From the NCBI RefSeq assembly GCF_004348985.1, contig NZ_SMKW01000004.1:186001-250000 (forward strand): a DNA stretch of 64,000 nucleotides. Direction: 5' to 3'. The notes under the pieces are model-generated. The model made no database searches, was not told where the DNA came from, and was given only the letters and a program-made list of their open reading frames with translations. This document shows, piece after piece, positions 7,979 to 16,324 of the stretch. The translations under genes were made by a program, and so were the position numbers. How positions within the stretch are numbered: position 1 is the stretch's first letter; the number at the start of each line of letters is the position of its first letter. The DNA is from Saccharopolyspora elongata (GTDB lineage: Bacteria > Actinomycetota > Actinomycetes > Mycobacteriales > Pseudonocardiaceae).

Positions 7979-10654
7979 TCAGTCCTCCCCAGATCGCGTG
8001 CGAGGCTCGGTCAGGTCCCAGGTCTCGAAGCTGAACCGAGCGATCGTACCCGCCCAGCGGCGGTAGGTCGAAGGATTCCCGTGCACCGCGGGCCCGCGGC
8101 TCAGCACGCCCAGCAACCTCGTCCAGATCTCGCGCACTCGTGCCGGCTGTTCGGCGGCGGCGAGTTCCTCCACCAGCGCAACGACGTCCCCCTCGTGGCT
8201 CGGGTCGCGCAGCATCGCGATGAGGGCCCGGCATCCTTCCGGTGCGGCGACGAGCACCGCCAGGAGCACGAGAACGGCCTGGTACTCCCCGGTGCGGATG
8301 AAGTCCTTCTCGTCGCGGACGGTCGTGCGCACGAGGCGGTAGAGGTTCACGAACCGCTTCACCGCGCGGGGCGTTGCCAGCAGCGGGCGGAGCCGCTGGA
8401 TGAACTCCAGCTCGTCGGTCTGCAGCCACAGCTTCTCCGGCTGCGGATCGGGCGACTGCGGCCGGGGTTCGGCCGGTCTTGCGCCCTCCGGCGCGAACAT
8501 CTCCGGGCTGACACCGCCCGACAGTGGGGTGCCCGGCGACGGTGCCGTCGGCAACGCGGTTTCGGTCGGCACGAGAGCCTCGACGAACCGCTCGGCCTCG
8601 GTTCCCATGGGGCGCAGGCCGAACACCACCTGGAAGATCTTGTCGAGGTAGTCCAGCGGCGTCGCGCCGTCTTCCCCATCGGCATGGCCGCCGAACAGTT
8701 CCGAGTGGTACTGCTCCAGGCAGCGCCGCAGCCACCGGGGATCGACCGCGACCACTACGACGAAAAGCCGGAGCGCGAGCAGCATGTGCACGGCGGCGAG
8801 CACGTCGACGACCTTGCGCGGCGAGCAGCGGTCGAGGTCGTCGATGTGGAGGATGACCCGTTCCAGCGGTGGTGAACCCGCGGAGGCCGCCCGCTGCTGC
8901 TCGTCGGCCTGATCCCACTCCGCGAACGCCTTCTCGGCGGATTCGCTGAGCCTGCGCAGATCGGCGTGCGCGCGGCCGAACAACCCGCGGTACTGCTCGT
9001 AACCGCCAGCCCGGGCCTCCTCGATCACCAGCGCCAGCTCTTGGGCGGCGTCGAGCTTCGCGAGCTGCATCTTGGTGTCCCGCACGCGGCTGTCCAGGTT
9101 CGGGGAGTCGCCCGCGGTGAGCCGCCGGGCCGTGGGCCACGTCGTGGTGATCAGTTCGATGATCGGCAGCACGGTGCTCACCGCGCCCACCAGCCACGCC
9201 CAGACGGCGCCGCCGGTCAGCCACACCACCAAACCGGTCGCGGCGGCGAGCAGCAGTGCGATTCCGGCTGCCCATGCGAGACGAGCACGCCGGAGCACGA
9301 GCTTCGCCCACCACAGCCGCATGCGCGCACGCAGCCGCCGGCCCAGGCCGGCCTCGGGATCGGCCAGCTCTTCGAGGAAGTGGAGCTCCTTGCGGAGGGT
9401 GGTGCGTTCGGTGCGGACGTCATCGGCGTCGGGAGGCACGGGTTCGGCGAGGGTGGCGAACAGGTGCTCCACGATCCCGACCCACAGGTGGTCGTCGTTG
9501 TAGTGCCACGCGTCGAAGCGCACCTGGCGCACCGCCGTCGCGAAGACGCTGCGCGCCGGATTCCGGCCGGCTTCCTTCGCGAGCCGTTCGACGTTCTTCT
9601 CGAGCTGGCGCAGGAAGCTCGACTTGCCCGATCCCCAGCGGCCGAGCAGTGCGATCGCCAGCGGTGGCCTGGTCTCCCGGTCGAGGACGAGCTCGGCGAG
9701 GCCGCGCACGTCGTCGGCGAAGTCGAGCAGGTCTTCGTCGCTCTCCTGGTCGCTGGCGAGCCCGGCCTGCGGTCGCTGCTTCGTGCCGGGATCCGCGGGG
9801 CCGCCCGTCGTCAGGTCCCAGACGCGGATCGAGCCGTCCTCGGCCCCGCTGATGAGCAGCCTGCTGTTGGGAGTGACGGCGAAGGACCGCACGGCGCCGT
9901 CGTGCCGGCCGTGCATCTGCATCGGCTTGGTGGGGCGCTCCGGCTCCCAGGCCCAGACCCCGCCGCTGAAATCGCCCGCGACGACCTGCCGTCCGTCGTG
10001 CGTCACGGCCACCGCGACCACGTCTTCGCAGCCGGCCAGCTGCACCGTGCTTTCCTTCTGGCCGCGGTTCCAGCAGAGCACGCCGTCCAGGGTTGCGCAG
10101 GCGACGCGCGTGCCGCCGGGGGAAGCCGCCACCGCGGCGTTGCCGGGCGCATGGCCGTTCAGCCGGCCCAGTTCCTCGCCGGACCAGTCCGTGACGCGGA
10201 TGAGCGGGTCGGAGCCGGCGGTGACGACCTGCCGGTTCCTGGTCACCGCGATGCTCTCGACGAGCCGGTGCCCGCTGGGCCAGCTGCTGCCGTCGGGCGG
10301 TTGCAGGACGGTTCCCGCGAGGTCGATGGCCGCGACGGCGTCGCCGCTGGGCGAGATGGCGGCTGCCGTGACGCGAACGCGGTGCCGCGCGGGGGAGGTC
10401 CCGCGGTTCGGGACCGCCCATTCGACCGTCGCGGTCCGGCCGCACGAAACGACTCGGTCGTCGGCGGCGACCGAGACGGCGAGCACGGCGTCCTCGTGCT
10501 CGGAGTGCTTGTGCAGCAGCACGCCGGTGCGCAGGTCCCAGACCCGGACCGTGGCGTCGTCGCCGCCGGTGACGAACCTGCGGCCGTCCGGGAAAACGGC
10601 GATGGCGCGAACGGCGCCGCGATGGCCCGCGAACGGTTCCGGAGTGCTCGTCAT
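7979..10654 (-). CDS. WD40-repeat KAP-family P-loop NTPase
   Basis: 891 residues. Residues about 5-290 hold six or seven WD40-type repeats (GHRGAVRAIAVFPDGRRF, DDATVRVWDLRTG, EDGSIRVWDLTTG), a predicted beta-propeller. A KAP NTPase domain follows: Walker A GRWGSGKSSF near residue 335, an FDAWHY segment typical of KAP proteins, two adjacent hydrophobic helices at about 455-500 inserted in the domain as in membrane-associated KAP proteins, and Walker B VILHIDDLDRCSP near 600. The start ATG 10654 was chosen over an upstream GTG because the repeat begins right after it. First gene of a three-gene coupled operon. KAP NTPases are tied to membrane-associated signalling and phage or plasmid conflict; function here is not known. 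Confidence 0.87.
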   Translation of the reverse strand: MTSTPEPFAGHRGAVRAIAVFPDGRRFVTGGDDATVRVWDLRTGVLLHKHSEHEDAVLAVSVAADDRVVSCGRTATVEWAVPNRGTSPARHRVRVTAAAISPSGDAVAAIDLAGTVLQPPDGSSWPSGHRLVESIAVTRNRQVVTAGSDPLIRVTDWSGEELGRLNGHAPGNAAVAASPGGTRVACATLDGVLCWNRGQKESTVQLAGCEDVVAVAVTHDGRQVVAGDFSGGVWAWEPERPTKPMQMHGRHDGAVRSFAVTPNSRLLISGAEDGSIRVWDLTTGGPADPGTKQRPQAGLASDQESDEDLLDFADDVRGLAELVLDRETRPPLAIALLGRWGSGKSSFLRQLEKNVERLAKEAGRNPARSVFATAVRQVRFDAWHYNDDHLWVGIVEHLFATLAEPVPPDADDVRTERTTLRKELHFLEELADPEAGLGRRLRARMRLWWAKLVLRRARLAWAAGIALLLAAATGLVVWLTGGAVWAWLVGAVSTVLPIIELITTTWPTARRLTAGDSPNLDSRVRDTKMQLAKLDAAQELALVIEEARAGGYEQYRGLFGRAHADLRRLSESAEKAFAEWDQADEQQRAASAGSPPLERVILHIDDLDRCSPRKVVDVLAAVHMLLALRLFVVVVAVDPRWLRRCLEQYHSELFGGHADGEDGATPLDYLDKIFQVVFGLRPMGTEAERFVEALVPTETALPTAPSPGTPLSGGVSPEMFAPEGARPAEPRPQSPDPQPEKLWLQTDELEFIQRLRPLLATPRAVKRFVNLYRLVRTTVRDEKDFIRTGEYQAVLVLLAVLVAAPEGCRALIAMLRDPSHEGDVVALVEELAAAEQPARVREIWTRLLGVLSRGPAVHGNPSTYRRWAGTIARFSFETWDLTEPRTRSGED

Positions 10655-10764
10655 AGTGATCACCGACACTAGCGCGATCAAGGCCGGGCACACATGGATT
10701 CGGGAAGAAAGGCAACGCCTTCGCCACGCAGGCCCCGCGCCACGGCCCTACCAGGCGAAACGGG

Positions 10765-11226
10765 GTGTGGCTGCTTTCCTACGCCACCCGCCTCACCGGC
10801 GACCGGTATCTGGCCGAGGACGTCGTGCAGGAGACGTGGCTGCGGGCCTGGCGCCACGCCGACCGCCTCACCAACGGCAAGGGCTCGGTGCGCGGCTGGC
10901 TGCTGCGCATCGCCCAAAACGTCGCCATCGACATCCACCGCGGCCGGCGGGCCCGGCCGACCGAGGTCGGCTTCGACGGCGAAGCACTGGCGAACACCGC
11001 CGTGCAGTCGGCGCCGAGCGACGAGGTGGAGAACCGCATGGTCGTGGGCGAGCTCCTCGACCACCTCTCCCCGGTGCACCGCAGCGCGGTGGTGGAGGTC
11101 TACTTCACCGACCGCACCGCGGCATCCGTGCTCGGCGTTCCCGTCGGCACCGTGAAGAGCAGGCTGCACAACGCACTTCGCACGCTGCGCGACCAGTTCC
11201 CCAGCCCGCTCCCGGAAGCCGCGTGA
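10765..11226 (+). CDS. ECF-type sigma-70 factor with short N-terminus
   Basis: 153 residues from GTG 10765. Region 2 begins almost at once (YATRLTGDRYLAEDVVQETWLRAW), continues with GWLLRIAQNVAIDIHR, and region 4 is clear (LSPVHRSAVVEVYF, SVLGVPVGTVKSRLHNALR). Related sigma factors (SigL/SigM-like) have about 10-20 more residues before this point; the upstream in-frame sequence is open but shows no good start and no family-like residues, so the 5' end may be altered by a frameshift. No anti-sigma gene follows. It is divergent from the WD40-KAP operon, 110 bases apart, and may regulate it (inference). Confidence 0.75.
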   Translation: MWLLSYATRLTGDRYLAEDVVQETWLRAWRHADRLTNGKGSVRGWLLRIAQNVAIDIHRGRRARPTEVGFDGEALANTAVQSAPSDEVENRMVVGELLDHLSPVHRSAVVEVYFTDRTAASVLGVPVGTVKSRLHNALRTLRDQFPSPLPEAA

Positions 11227-11248
11227 CGGAATGGCAGGAGTGGACGGG

Positions 11249-11767
11249 TCAGCGCAACTCGGTGCAGGACGTGGCGTCCGCGTCGTCCGCGGCGCCGGTC
11301 TCGATGCACACGTTGGCGAACGTGACGTCCATGCGCCGCTGGGAGTAGACCACGAACGGGGTGTTGACCTTCCTCGGGTCCAGCCCCGCCGACACGAAGC
11401 AGGACAGCGGAATCTTCACCGCGGCCTGCTTCTCCACCGGCAGCCCGCCGAACAGCGAAGTGGCCGGCAGCTCGGCGACGCACGGGTACTGGCAGTGCAC
11501 CGCGATCTTCGCGGTGTCGTCCGGCGGCGGCGCGTGCAGCACCGCGTCGAAGACCAGCGCGCCCCCGTTGTCCACATAGGACGAGAGGTCGATCGAGTCC
11601 CGCTGGTTCGCGGTCTGGAGGTAGAACTGCCCCGGCTGGTCGTCCAGCCAGGACACCCGTAGGCCGTTGTTGCCGGGGGCGGGCGCCGCCTTGATCAGCG
11701 GCGACTGCTCCGCGCCGTTCGCGGCAAGGGCGAGCGGGTTTCGCCGATGTTCACGCATTCGTCGCAT
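11249..11767 (-). pseudogene. Orphan C-terminal domain of a GH3 beta-glucosidase (ExoP-type)
   Basis: About 150 residues match the galactose-binding-like C-terminal domain that follows the catalytic domains of ExoP-type exo-1,3/1,4-beta-glucosidases: beta-rich segments LRVSWLDDQPGQFYLQT, GGALVFDAVLHAPP, LPVEKQAAVKIPLSCFVSAG and VTFANVCIETG. No GH3 catalytic domains and no signal peptide are present upstream; the first 30 residues look like random Arg-rich read-through. It is therefore most likely the surviving 3' end of a deleted gene. It is convergent with the sigma factor gene. Confidence 0.6.
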
Positions 11768-11857
11768 TGCCGCTCGGATCGCCCCGGTGGAGGAGCGGGG
11801 AGGCGCCCGGTTTTCGCCGGACGCCTCCCCGCTCCGTGCTCGGTCAGGCGCGAGCCG

Positions 11858-12091
11858 TCACCGCATCCGCCACAGCTCGTAAACGCCGTTCGTCGGCCTG
11901 CACTCGTGCGGCAGGTCCACGCCCGGGCCGCCCGGGCCGCCGACCATGTCCTGGTAGCCCTGCTCGCACGCGGCCGCGGTGTGGTACCAGTAGCCGGTGT
12001 AGTACCACTCGGCCGGTGCGGCGGTCGCGGACGTCGCGGTGGCGACGAGCATGCCGAACCCCACGAGGGCACCGGCCATGAGCTTCTTCAC
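11858..12091 (-). CDS. Small secreted protein
   Basis: 77 residues with a typical Sec signal peptide (MKKLMAGALVGFGMLVATA, cleavage near ATSATA-AP), leaving a mature peptide of about 50 residues rich in Tyr/Trp and Gly with two cysteines (AACEQGY, PHECRP). GTG 12091 is preceded by GAAGGA at six bases. Similar small exported proteins are common in actinomycetes; function unknown. Nothing else is evident in 12100-12410 apart from its promoter region. Confidence 0.7.
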   Translation of the reverse strand: MKKLMAGALVGFGMLVATATSATAAPAEWYYTGYWYHTAAACEQGYQDMVGGPGGPGVDLPHECRPTNGVYELWRMR

Positions 12092-12414
12092 AGTTGATCC
12101 TTCCTTCGCCCGGGAAAATGCCGAATTCGCATTCCCGCCATGGATTGCCGCCGGCGCGCGCCGGTGTTCCAGCCTCGCGGTTGACTGGGATTCGGCGCGG
12201 CGGCGGTCTTTCGGATGAACCTGCGATCGTTGCCGGGATCGGATGAACGCCGTCCGCGAACTCGATCGCTGCGGCCGAAGTTATCAGCGCGGTGACCGGG
12301 GCCACCGGAATTGTCCGCGGGCGGGGAAGAACGGGCAGCGGATTTGCCCCACGATCTGGGCGAGGAGCGCGGAGTGAACCGTGCGCGGTGGATCCGCGTT
12401 CGTGGGGCCGGGCT

Positions 12415-12738
12415 TCAGCCGCAGCAGAAGGGGTCGTCGCAGGGGGTGCCGGCCTCGCTGCCGTAGGCCACGAAGTCCCGGACGGGGGCGAGGATCTCCT
12501 CCGCGGTAGCGGCGGCCAGTGCGGGGTGCGCCCGGTTCAACGGCTTTCCCCAGGTGGGCGGCGTGCTGTCGGTGTCGAAACGCGCCGCGCCGTCGACGAA
12601 CAGGGTCCACAGCGGATGATCCGGGAAGCTGTTGAGCCGCAAGACCCACGATCGGCCGTCGACGGTGGCGGCCACCGGAAAGCGGGTGTCGCCGGTTCGT
12701 CGCCATTGCGGCCTCGCGAGCAGTTCTTGCGGTGGCAT
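12415..12738 (-). CDS. Hypothetical protein, 107 residues
   Basis: Soluble protein of about 107 residues starting at ATG 12738, no signal peptide or membrane segment. The core (FPVAATVDGRSWVLRLNSFPDHPLWTLFVDG) has the alternation of a small beta-sheet protein and looks like a conserved actinomycete hypothetical; the C-terminus carries three cysteines (GTPCDDPFCCG). Stands alone, in opposite direction to the siderophore locus. Function not known. Confidence 0.6.
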   Translation of the reverse strand: MPPQELLARPQWRRTGDTRFPVAATVDGRSWVLRLNSFPDHPLWTLFVDGAARFDTDSTPPTWGKPLNRAHPALAAATAEEILAPVRDFVAYGSEAGTPCDDPFCCG

Positions 12739-12869
12739 GCGCTCAGTCTCGTCGAGTGATCGGGAGCGTGGAAGCCCCGGCCCGCCGTGATGCGTGCCCG
12801 CCCGCGTCTGGATGGTCCTTTTCGCGCAGTGCTGTTCCCTAGATCACTTGAGCCCTGCGTCCGATTTGA

Positions 12870-12888
12870 TTAGGTTAGGCTAACCCAA
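12870..12888. promoter_or_regulatory. Iron box (IdeR/DmdR-type operator)
   Basis: TTAGGTTAGGCTAACCCAA matches 18 of 19 bases of the classical IdeR/DmdR consensus. It lies about 70 bases before the RBS-supported start of the DAHP synthase, so it should repress the 12.96-15.2 kb genes when iron is sufficient. Confidence 0.9.
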
Positions 12889-12959
12889 GTGGTCTGCTGG
12901 GTTTCGTGCTCCCGGCGCCGACCGCTTCGGGAATCACGACGGAGGAGGAGCTCGCCGGC

Positions 12960-14096
12960 ATGGCTGGACCCGCGGTACCCCTCGAACTGCCCGCCATCGC
13001 GGACGAGCCGCTCGCCCTGGCATGGCCGGACGACTCGGCACGGGTCCTCGGGCCGCTGCCCACCCCGGCCGAGCTGGCCGAGCGCTTCCCGCGCGGCGAA
13101 CGGCTGCGCGCTCAGGTGGCCGGGCACCGCCGCGCAGTGCGGGAGATCGTCGACGGCGCGGACGACCGGCTGCTGGTCATCGTCGGGCCGTGCTCCGTGC
13201 ACGACCCGGACGCCGCGCTGCAGTACGCCCACGAGCTGGCGGCCGCCGCCGCGGCGCACGACCGCGACCTGCTGGTGGTGCTGCGCGCGTACCTGGAGAA
13301 GCCGCGAACCTCGGTCGGGTGGAAGGGCCTCCTGCACGATCCGCACCTGGCCGGCCGGGAGGACCTGGCCGAGGGGCTGGCGATCGGGCGCGAATTCCTC
13401 GTGCGCGCAGCGAATTCCGGCCTCCCGCTGGCGTACGAGTTCGTGGACCCGTTCCTCGCCCCGTACGTGCTCGATCTGGTGTCGTGGGGCGCGCTCGGCG
13501 CGCGCACGGTGGCCTCCCAGCCGCACCGGCAGCTCGCGTCGGCGCTGCCGATGCCCGTCGGCATGAAGAACGGCGTGACCGGGGACGTCGAGGTCGCGAT
13601 CGCCGCGGTGCGAGCCGCGCGGGCGCCGCACACCTTCCCCGCGCTGGCCGCCGGCGGAGCCCTGTCCGCTGTCGTCGGCGCGGGCAATTCCGCTTGCCAT
13701 GTCGTGCTTCGCGGTGGCGCGCGGCCCAACTACGACGCGGCGTCCGTCGGCGCGGCGCTCGACGAGCTGCGCGCCGCGGGCGTCGGGGCGGGCGTCGTGG
13801 TCGATGCCTCGCACGGCAACAGCGGGAAGGATCACCGGCGGCAGCCGGGCGTCGTCGAAGACGTGGCGGCGCAGGTCGCGTCGGGCAACCGCGGCCTGCT
13901 CGGAGTCATGATCGAATCCTTCCTGGAGGCGGGCAACCAGGACATCGCCGCGAGGCCGCTGCGCTACGGCGTCAGCGTCACCGACGGCTGCCTGGACTGG
14001 CCCGCCACCGCGCGCTGCCTGGACGTCCTCGCGGAGGCGGCGCGCCGCAGGCGGATCGCGCCGGTGCGGCCCTGGACCCGGCCGGCCGGGCGGTGA
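12960..14096 (+). CDS. DAHP synthase (class I, AroG/AroF-like), iron-regulated paralogue
   Basis: 378 residues; ATG 12960 chosen because GGAGGAGGAG lies at ideal distance, whereas the upstream GTG 12906 sits nearly on the iron box. Motifs of class I 3-deoxy-D-arabino-heptulosonate-7-phosphate synthases are intact: IVGPCSVHD, YLEKPRTSVGWKG, GMKNGVTGD, DASHGNSGKDH and the late Glu/Asp metal region (MIESFLEAGNQ). It condenses erythrose-4-phosphate with phosphoenolpyruvate, the first shikimate step. Such duplicated enzymes feed aromatic precursors (2,3-dihydroxybenzoate or salicylate) of siderophores. First gene under the 12870 iron box; MbtH follows after about 60 bases. Confidence 0.92.
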   Translation: MAGPAVPLELPAIADEPLALAWPDDSARVLGPLPTPAELAERFPRGERLRAQVAGHRRAVREIVDGADDRLLVIVGPCSVHDPDAALQYAHELAAAAAAHDRDLLVVLRAYLEKPRTSVGWKGLLHDPHLAGREDLAEGLAIGREFLVRAANSGLPLAYEFVDPFLAPYVLDLVSWGALGARTVASQPHRQLASALPMPVGMKNGVTGDVEVAIAAVRAARAPHTFPALAAGGALSAVVGAGNSACHVVLRGGARPNYDAASVGAALDELRAAGVGAGVVVDASHGNSGKDHRRQPGVVEDVAAQVASGNRGLLGVMIESFLEAGNQDIAARPLRYGVSVTDGCLDWPATARCLDVLAEAARRRRIAPVRPWTRPAGR

Positions 14097-14153
14097 GCGG
14101 TCTGCGGGCCCGGTCGGCGTCAAGCACTATTCGAGAGAGGTGAGCAAGTCCTG

Positions 14154-14369
14154 ATGAACCCGTTCGACGACCCGGAGGGCACCTTCCTGGTGCTGGTCAA
14201 CGACGAGGAACAGCACTCGCTCTGGCCGGAGTTCGCCGAGATCCCGGCGGGCTGGCGGCAGGTGTTCGGCCCGGACGCCCGCGAGGCCTGCCTGGACCAC
14301 ATCCGGGCGAACTGGACCGACCTGCGGCCGAAGAGCCTGCGGATCGCGATGGGGGAGGGGGCCGCATGA
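14154..14369 (+). CDS. MbtH-family NRPS accessory protein
   Basis: 71 residues, the typical size. The family signature is complete: [30 protein letters not shown], and the conserved Trp/Leu-Arg-Pro segment near the C-terminus ([10 protein letters not shown]). MbtH proteins bind adenylation domains and stimulate or solubilise them, so its partner should be the NRPS at 19.6 kb. Its stop overlaps the next start (ATGA). Confidence 0.95.
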   Translation: MNPFDDPEGTFLVLVNDEEQHSLWPEFAEIPAGWRQVFGPDAREACLDHIRANWTDLRPKSLRIAMGEGAA

Positions 14370-15235
14370 CGCGTGCGGAGGCTGAGCGGATCGGGCACCT
14401 GGACCGGATCGCGCAGGTCCGGGAAGGCCGGCACGCGGAGAAGGTGGGCTACCCGATCCGGATCCGCGAGACGGAGGTCGTGCGGACCGAGATGATCGGG
14501 GCCGGGCTCCTGCGCGTCACGCTCGGCGGCCCGGGCACCGAGGGCTTCGAGGCGCACTCGCCGTGCGAGCACGTCAAGCTCATGTTCCCGGACCCGGACG
14601 GCAGGCTGCGGTTGCCGGAGCAGAACGGACTGCTGCTGCGCTGGCCCAAGCCGTCCCCGACGTCGCGCGAGTACACGGTGCGCCGGTACGACCCCGCCGC
14701 GGGCGAGATCGACATCGACATCGTGCTGCACCCCGGCGGCCTCGCCTCGGAGTGGGCGCGCGCGGTCGTGCCCGGCGACGTCATGCACGTGGCGGGCCCG
14801 CCCGGTGGGCTGATCGTGCCGCACACCTACGACCGCTACCTGCTGGCCGGCGACATCACCGCGCTGCCCGCGATCGCGCGCCGGCTGGAGGAGCTGCCGC
14901 GCACGGCGAAGGGCTGGGCGTTCATCGAGGTCGCCGACGCCGACGAGGAGATCGAGCTGTCCGCGCCCGAGGACGTCGAGGTGCGGTGGCTGCACCGGGG
15001 TCCGAAGCCGCCGGGCACGTGCGACGCGCTGGAGAGCGCCGTCCGGTCGGTGCCGGTGCTCGACGGCGAGCGGCTGTACGTGTGGCTGGCGGGCGAGGCC
15101 GGCGTGCTCAAGCCGCTGCGCCGCTGGGTCAAGGGCGAGCTGGGGCTGGACAAGCGCGACTACGACGTCACGGGCTACTGGAAGCGCGGCATCGCGGACT
15201 TCGACGACGACCACGACCACCACCACGAGGCGTGA
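14366..15235 (+). CDS. Siderophore-interacting protein (ferric-siderophore reductase, SIP family)
   Basis: 289 residues. FAD-binding 9 domain of ViuB/YqjH type: flavin motif REYTVRRYD near residue 100, a typical [12 protein letters not shown] segment, the NAD(P)H-binding region [14 protein letters not shown], and the C-terminal signature GYWKRG. It reduces Fe(III) in the imported ferric siderophore, releasing iron in the cytoplasm. An unusual Asp/His-rich tail ([12 protein letters not shown]) ends the protein and could bind metal. Translation is coupled to MbtH (ATGA overlap). Confidence 0.93.
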   Translation: MTRAEAERIGHLDRIAQVREGRHAEKVGYPIRIRETEVVRTEMIGAGLLRVTLGGPGTEGFEAHSPCEHVKLMFPDPDGRLRLPEQNGLLLRWPKPSPTSREYTVRRYDPAAGEIDIDIVLHPGGLASEWARAVVPGDVMHVAGPPGGLIVPHTYDRYLLAGDITALPAIARRLEELPRTAKGWAFIEVADADEEIELSAPEDVEVRWLHRGPKPPGTCDALESAVRSVPVLDGERLYVWLAGEAGVLKPLRRWVKGELGLDKRDYDVTGYWKRGIADFDDDHDHHHEA

Positions 15236-15287
15236 CCGGGTGAGCGGTTGCGGCAGATCGTTCTTGTGGACGCCGCAGGCCGCCAAT

Positions 15288-15306
15288 TAAGGTTAGGCAA
15301 CCCTAA
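15288..15306. promoter_or_regulatory. Iron box before the siderophore uptake operon
   Basis: TAAGGTTAGGCAACCCTAA matches 16 of 19 consensus bases and lies 26 bases upstream of the FecB start. It indicates separate iron-dependent control of the four-gene uptake operon. Confidence 0.85.
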
Positions 15307-15331
15307 ATGAACCTCTAGCAAGGACACACGA

Positions 15332-16324
15332 ATGCGTTTAGCTCGGTCTCTCGGGGTCGTCGCCGCCCTCGTCGTAGCCGCGGCCGGTCTCGCCGGCTGC
15401 GGGGCGGGCGGCTCCGCCACGACCGCGGATGCCCAGACCCGGGTCTTCGCCGCGGACAACGGCCAGATCACCATTCCGGCCAAGCCCCAGCGCGTGATCG
15501 CGACCGGGTACGCGGTGCCGGCGCTGATCGAGGCCGACGCCCCGCTGGTCGGCATCTCGGCCTGGGCGCGCGGCGTCCCGATGTTCACCCCGGAAGACCT
15601 CGCGACGTACGAGAAGCTGGACAAGGTCGCGGGCGAGTCGGCGGCGGAGACCAACTACGAGGCGATCGCCAAGGCACGGCCCGACCTGATCGTGATCGGC
15701 GTGCCCACCCCGGTGCTCGGCGACGTCGACGTGGAGCGGCTCAACGCGGTCGCGCCGGTCGTCGCGATCGGCCCGAAGAACCCGGCCGAGTGGCGCGAGC
15801 TCACCCGCAAGTACGCCGACGCCGCGGGCGCGCTGGAGAACTACGACGCCGCCAAGACGGAGTACGAGGCGAAGGCAGCCGAGCTGAAGCAGAAGTACCA
15901 GCCGGTGCTGCCGGGGCTGAAGCTCGGGCACGTCGGCTCCTACGGCCAGGTGGCCAAGGGCAACTTCCAGCGCGAGTTCAACAAGTCGTGGGGCACCAGC
16001 GTCATCAACGACATCGGCGGCAACTACTACGGCGACGTCAAGGTCAAGGGCGGCGGCTCGCGCGACGTCAGCGAGTACCCGTCCATCGAGGAGCTGCCCG
16101 CCGCGTTCGCGGAGGCCGACGCGATCACCTACTCCGTCAAGCCGGACGGCACGGCCTCCCCGGCGGTGCAGTACGTGCTCGACTCGGAGCTGTGGAAGAA
16201 CCTGCCCGCGGTCAAGGCCGGCAAGGTCTTCCCGATCCGCTACACGGAGGCGGCGACCTACCCCGAGGCGATGCGCGCCCTCGACGCGATCGACCAGGCG
16301 TTCGCCCCGTTGCTGGCGAAGTGA
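15332..16324 (+). CDS. Ferric-siderophore substrate-binding lipoprotein (FecB/FepB type)
   Basis: 330 residues. N-terminal signal peptide with lipobox AGLAGCGAG (Cys near residue 23), so membrane-anchored outside the cell. Class III periplasmic-binding fold: PQRVIATGYAVPALIEADAPLVG, ARPDLIVIG, a long middle helix, and ADAITYSV in the C-lobe. It captures the ferric siderophore and hands it to the permeases. An AAGGA site precedes ATG 15332; the stop overlaps the next GTG (GTGA at 16321-16324), so the four genes to 19141 form one operon. Confidence 0.95.
   Translation: MRLARSLGVVAALVVAAAGLAGCGAGGSATTADAQTRVFAADNGQITIPAKPQRVIATGYAVPALIEADAPLVGISAWARGVPMFTPEDLATYEKLDKVAGESAAETNYEAIAKARPDLIVIGVPTPVLGDVDVERLNAVAPVVAIGPKNPAEWRELTRKYADAAGALENYDAAKTEYEAKAAELKQKYQPVLPGLKLGHVGSYGQVAKGNFQREFNKSWGTSVINDIGGNYYGDVKVKGGGSRDVSEYPSIEELPAAFAEADAITYSVKPDGTASPAVQYVLDSELWKNLPAVKAGKVFPIRYTEAATYPEAMRALDAIDQAFAPLLAK

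Noticed and set aside
8966-10672. Plus-strand frame of 568 codons opposite the WD40-KAP gene
   Set aside because: Shadow of the KAP gene; no domain and no ribosome site.
12906-12960. Upstream GTG start for the DAHP synthase
   Set aside because: It lies 18 bases from the iron box, leaving no room for promoter and leader, while ATG 12960 has an excellent ribosome site.
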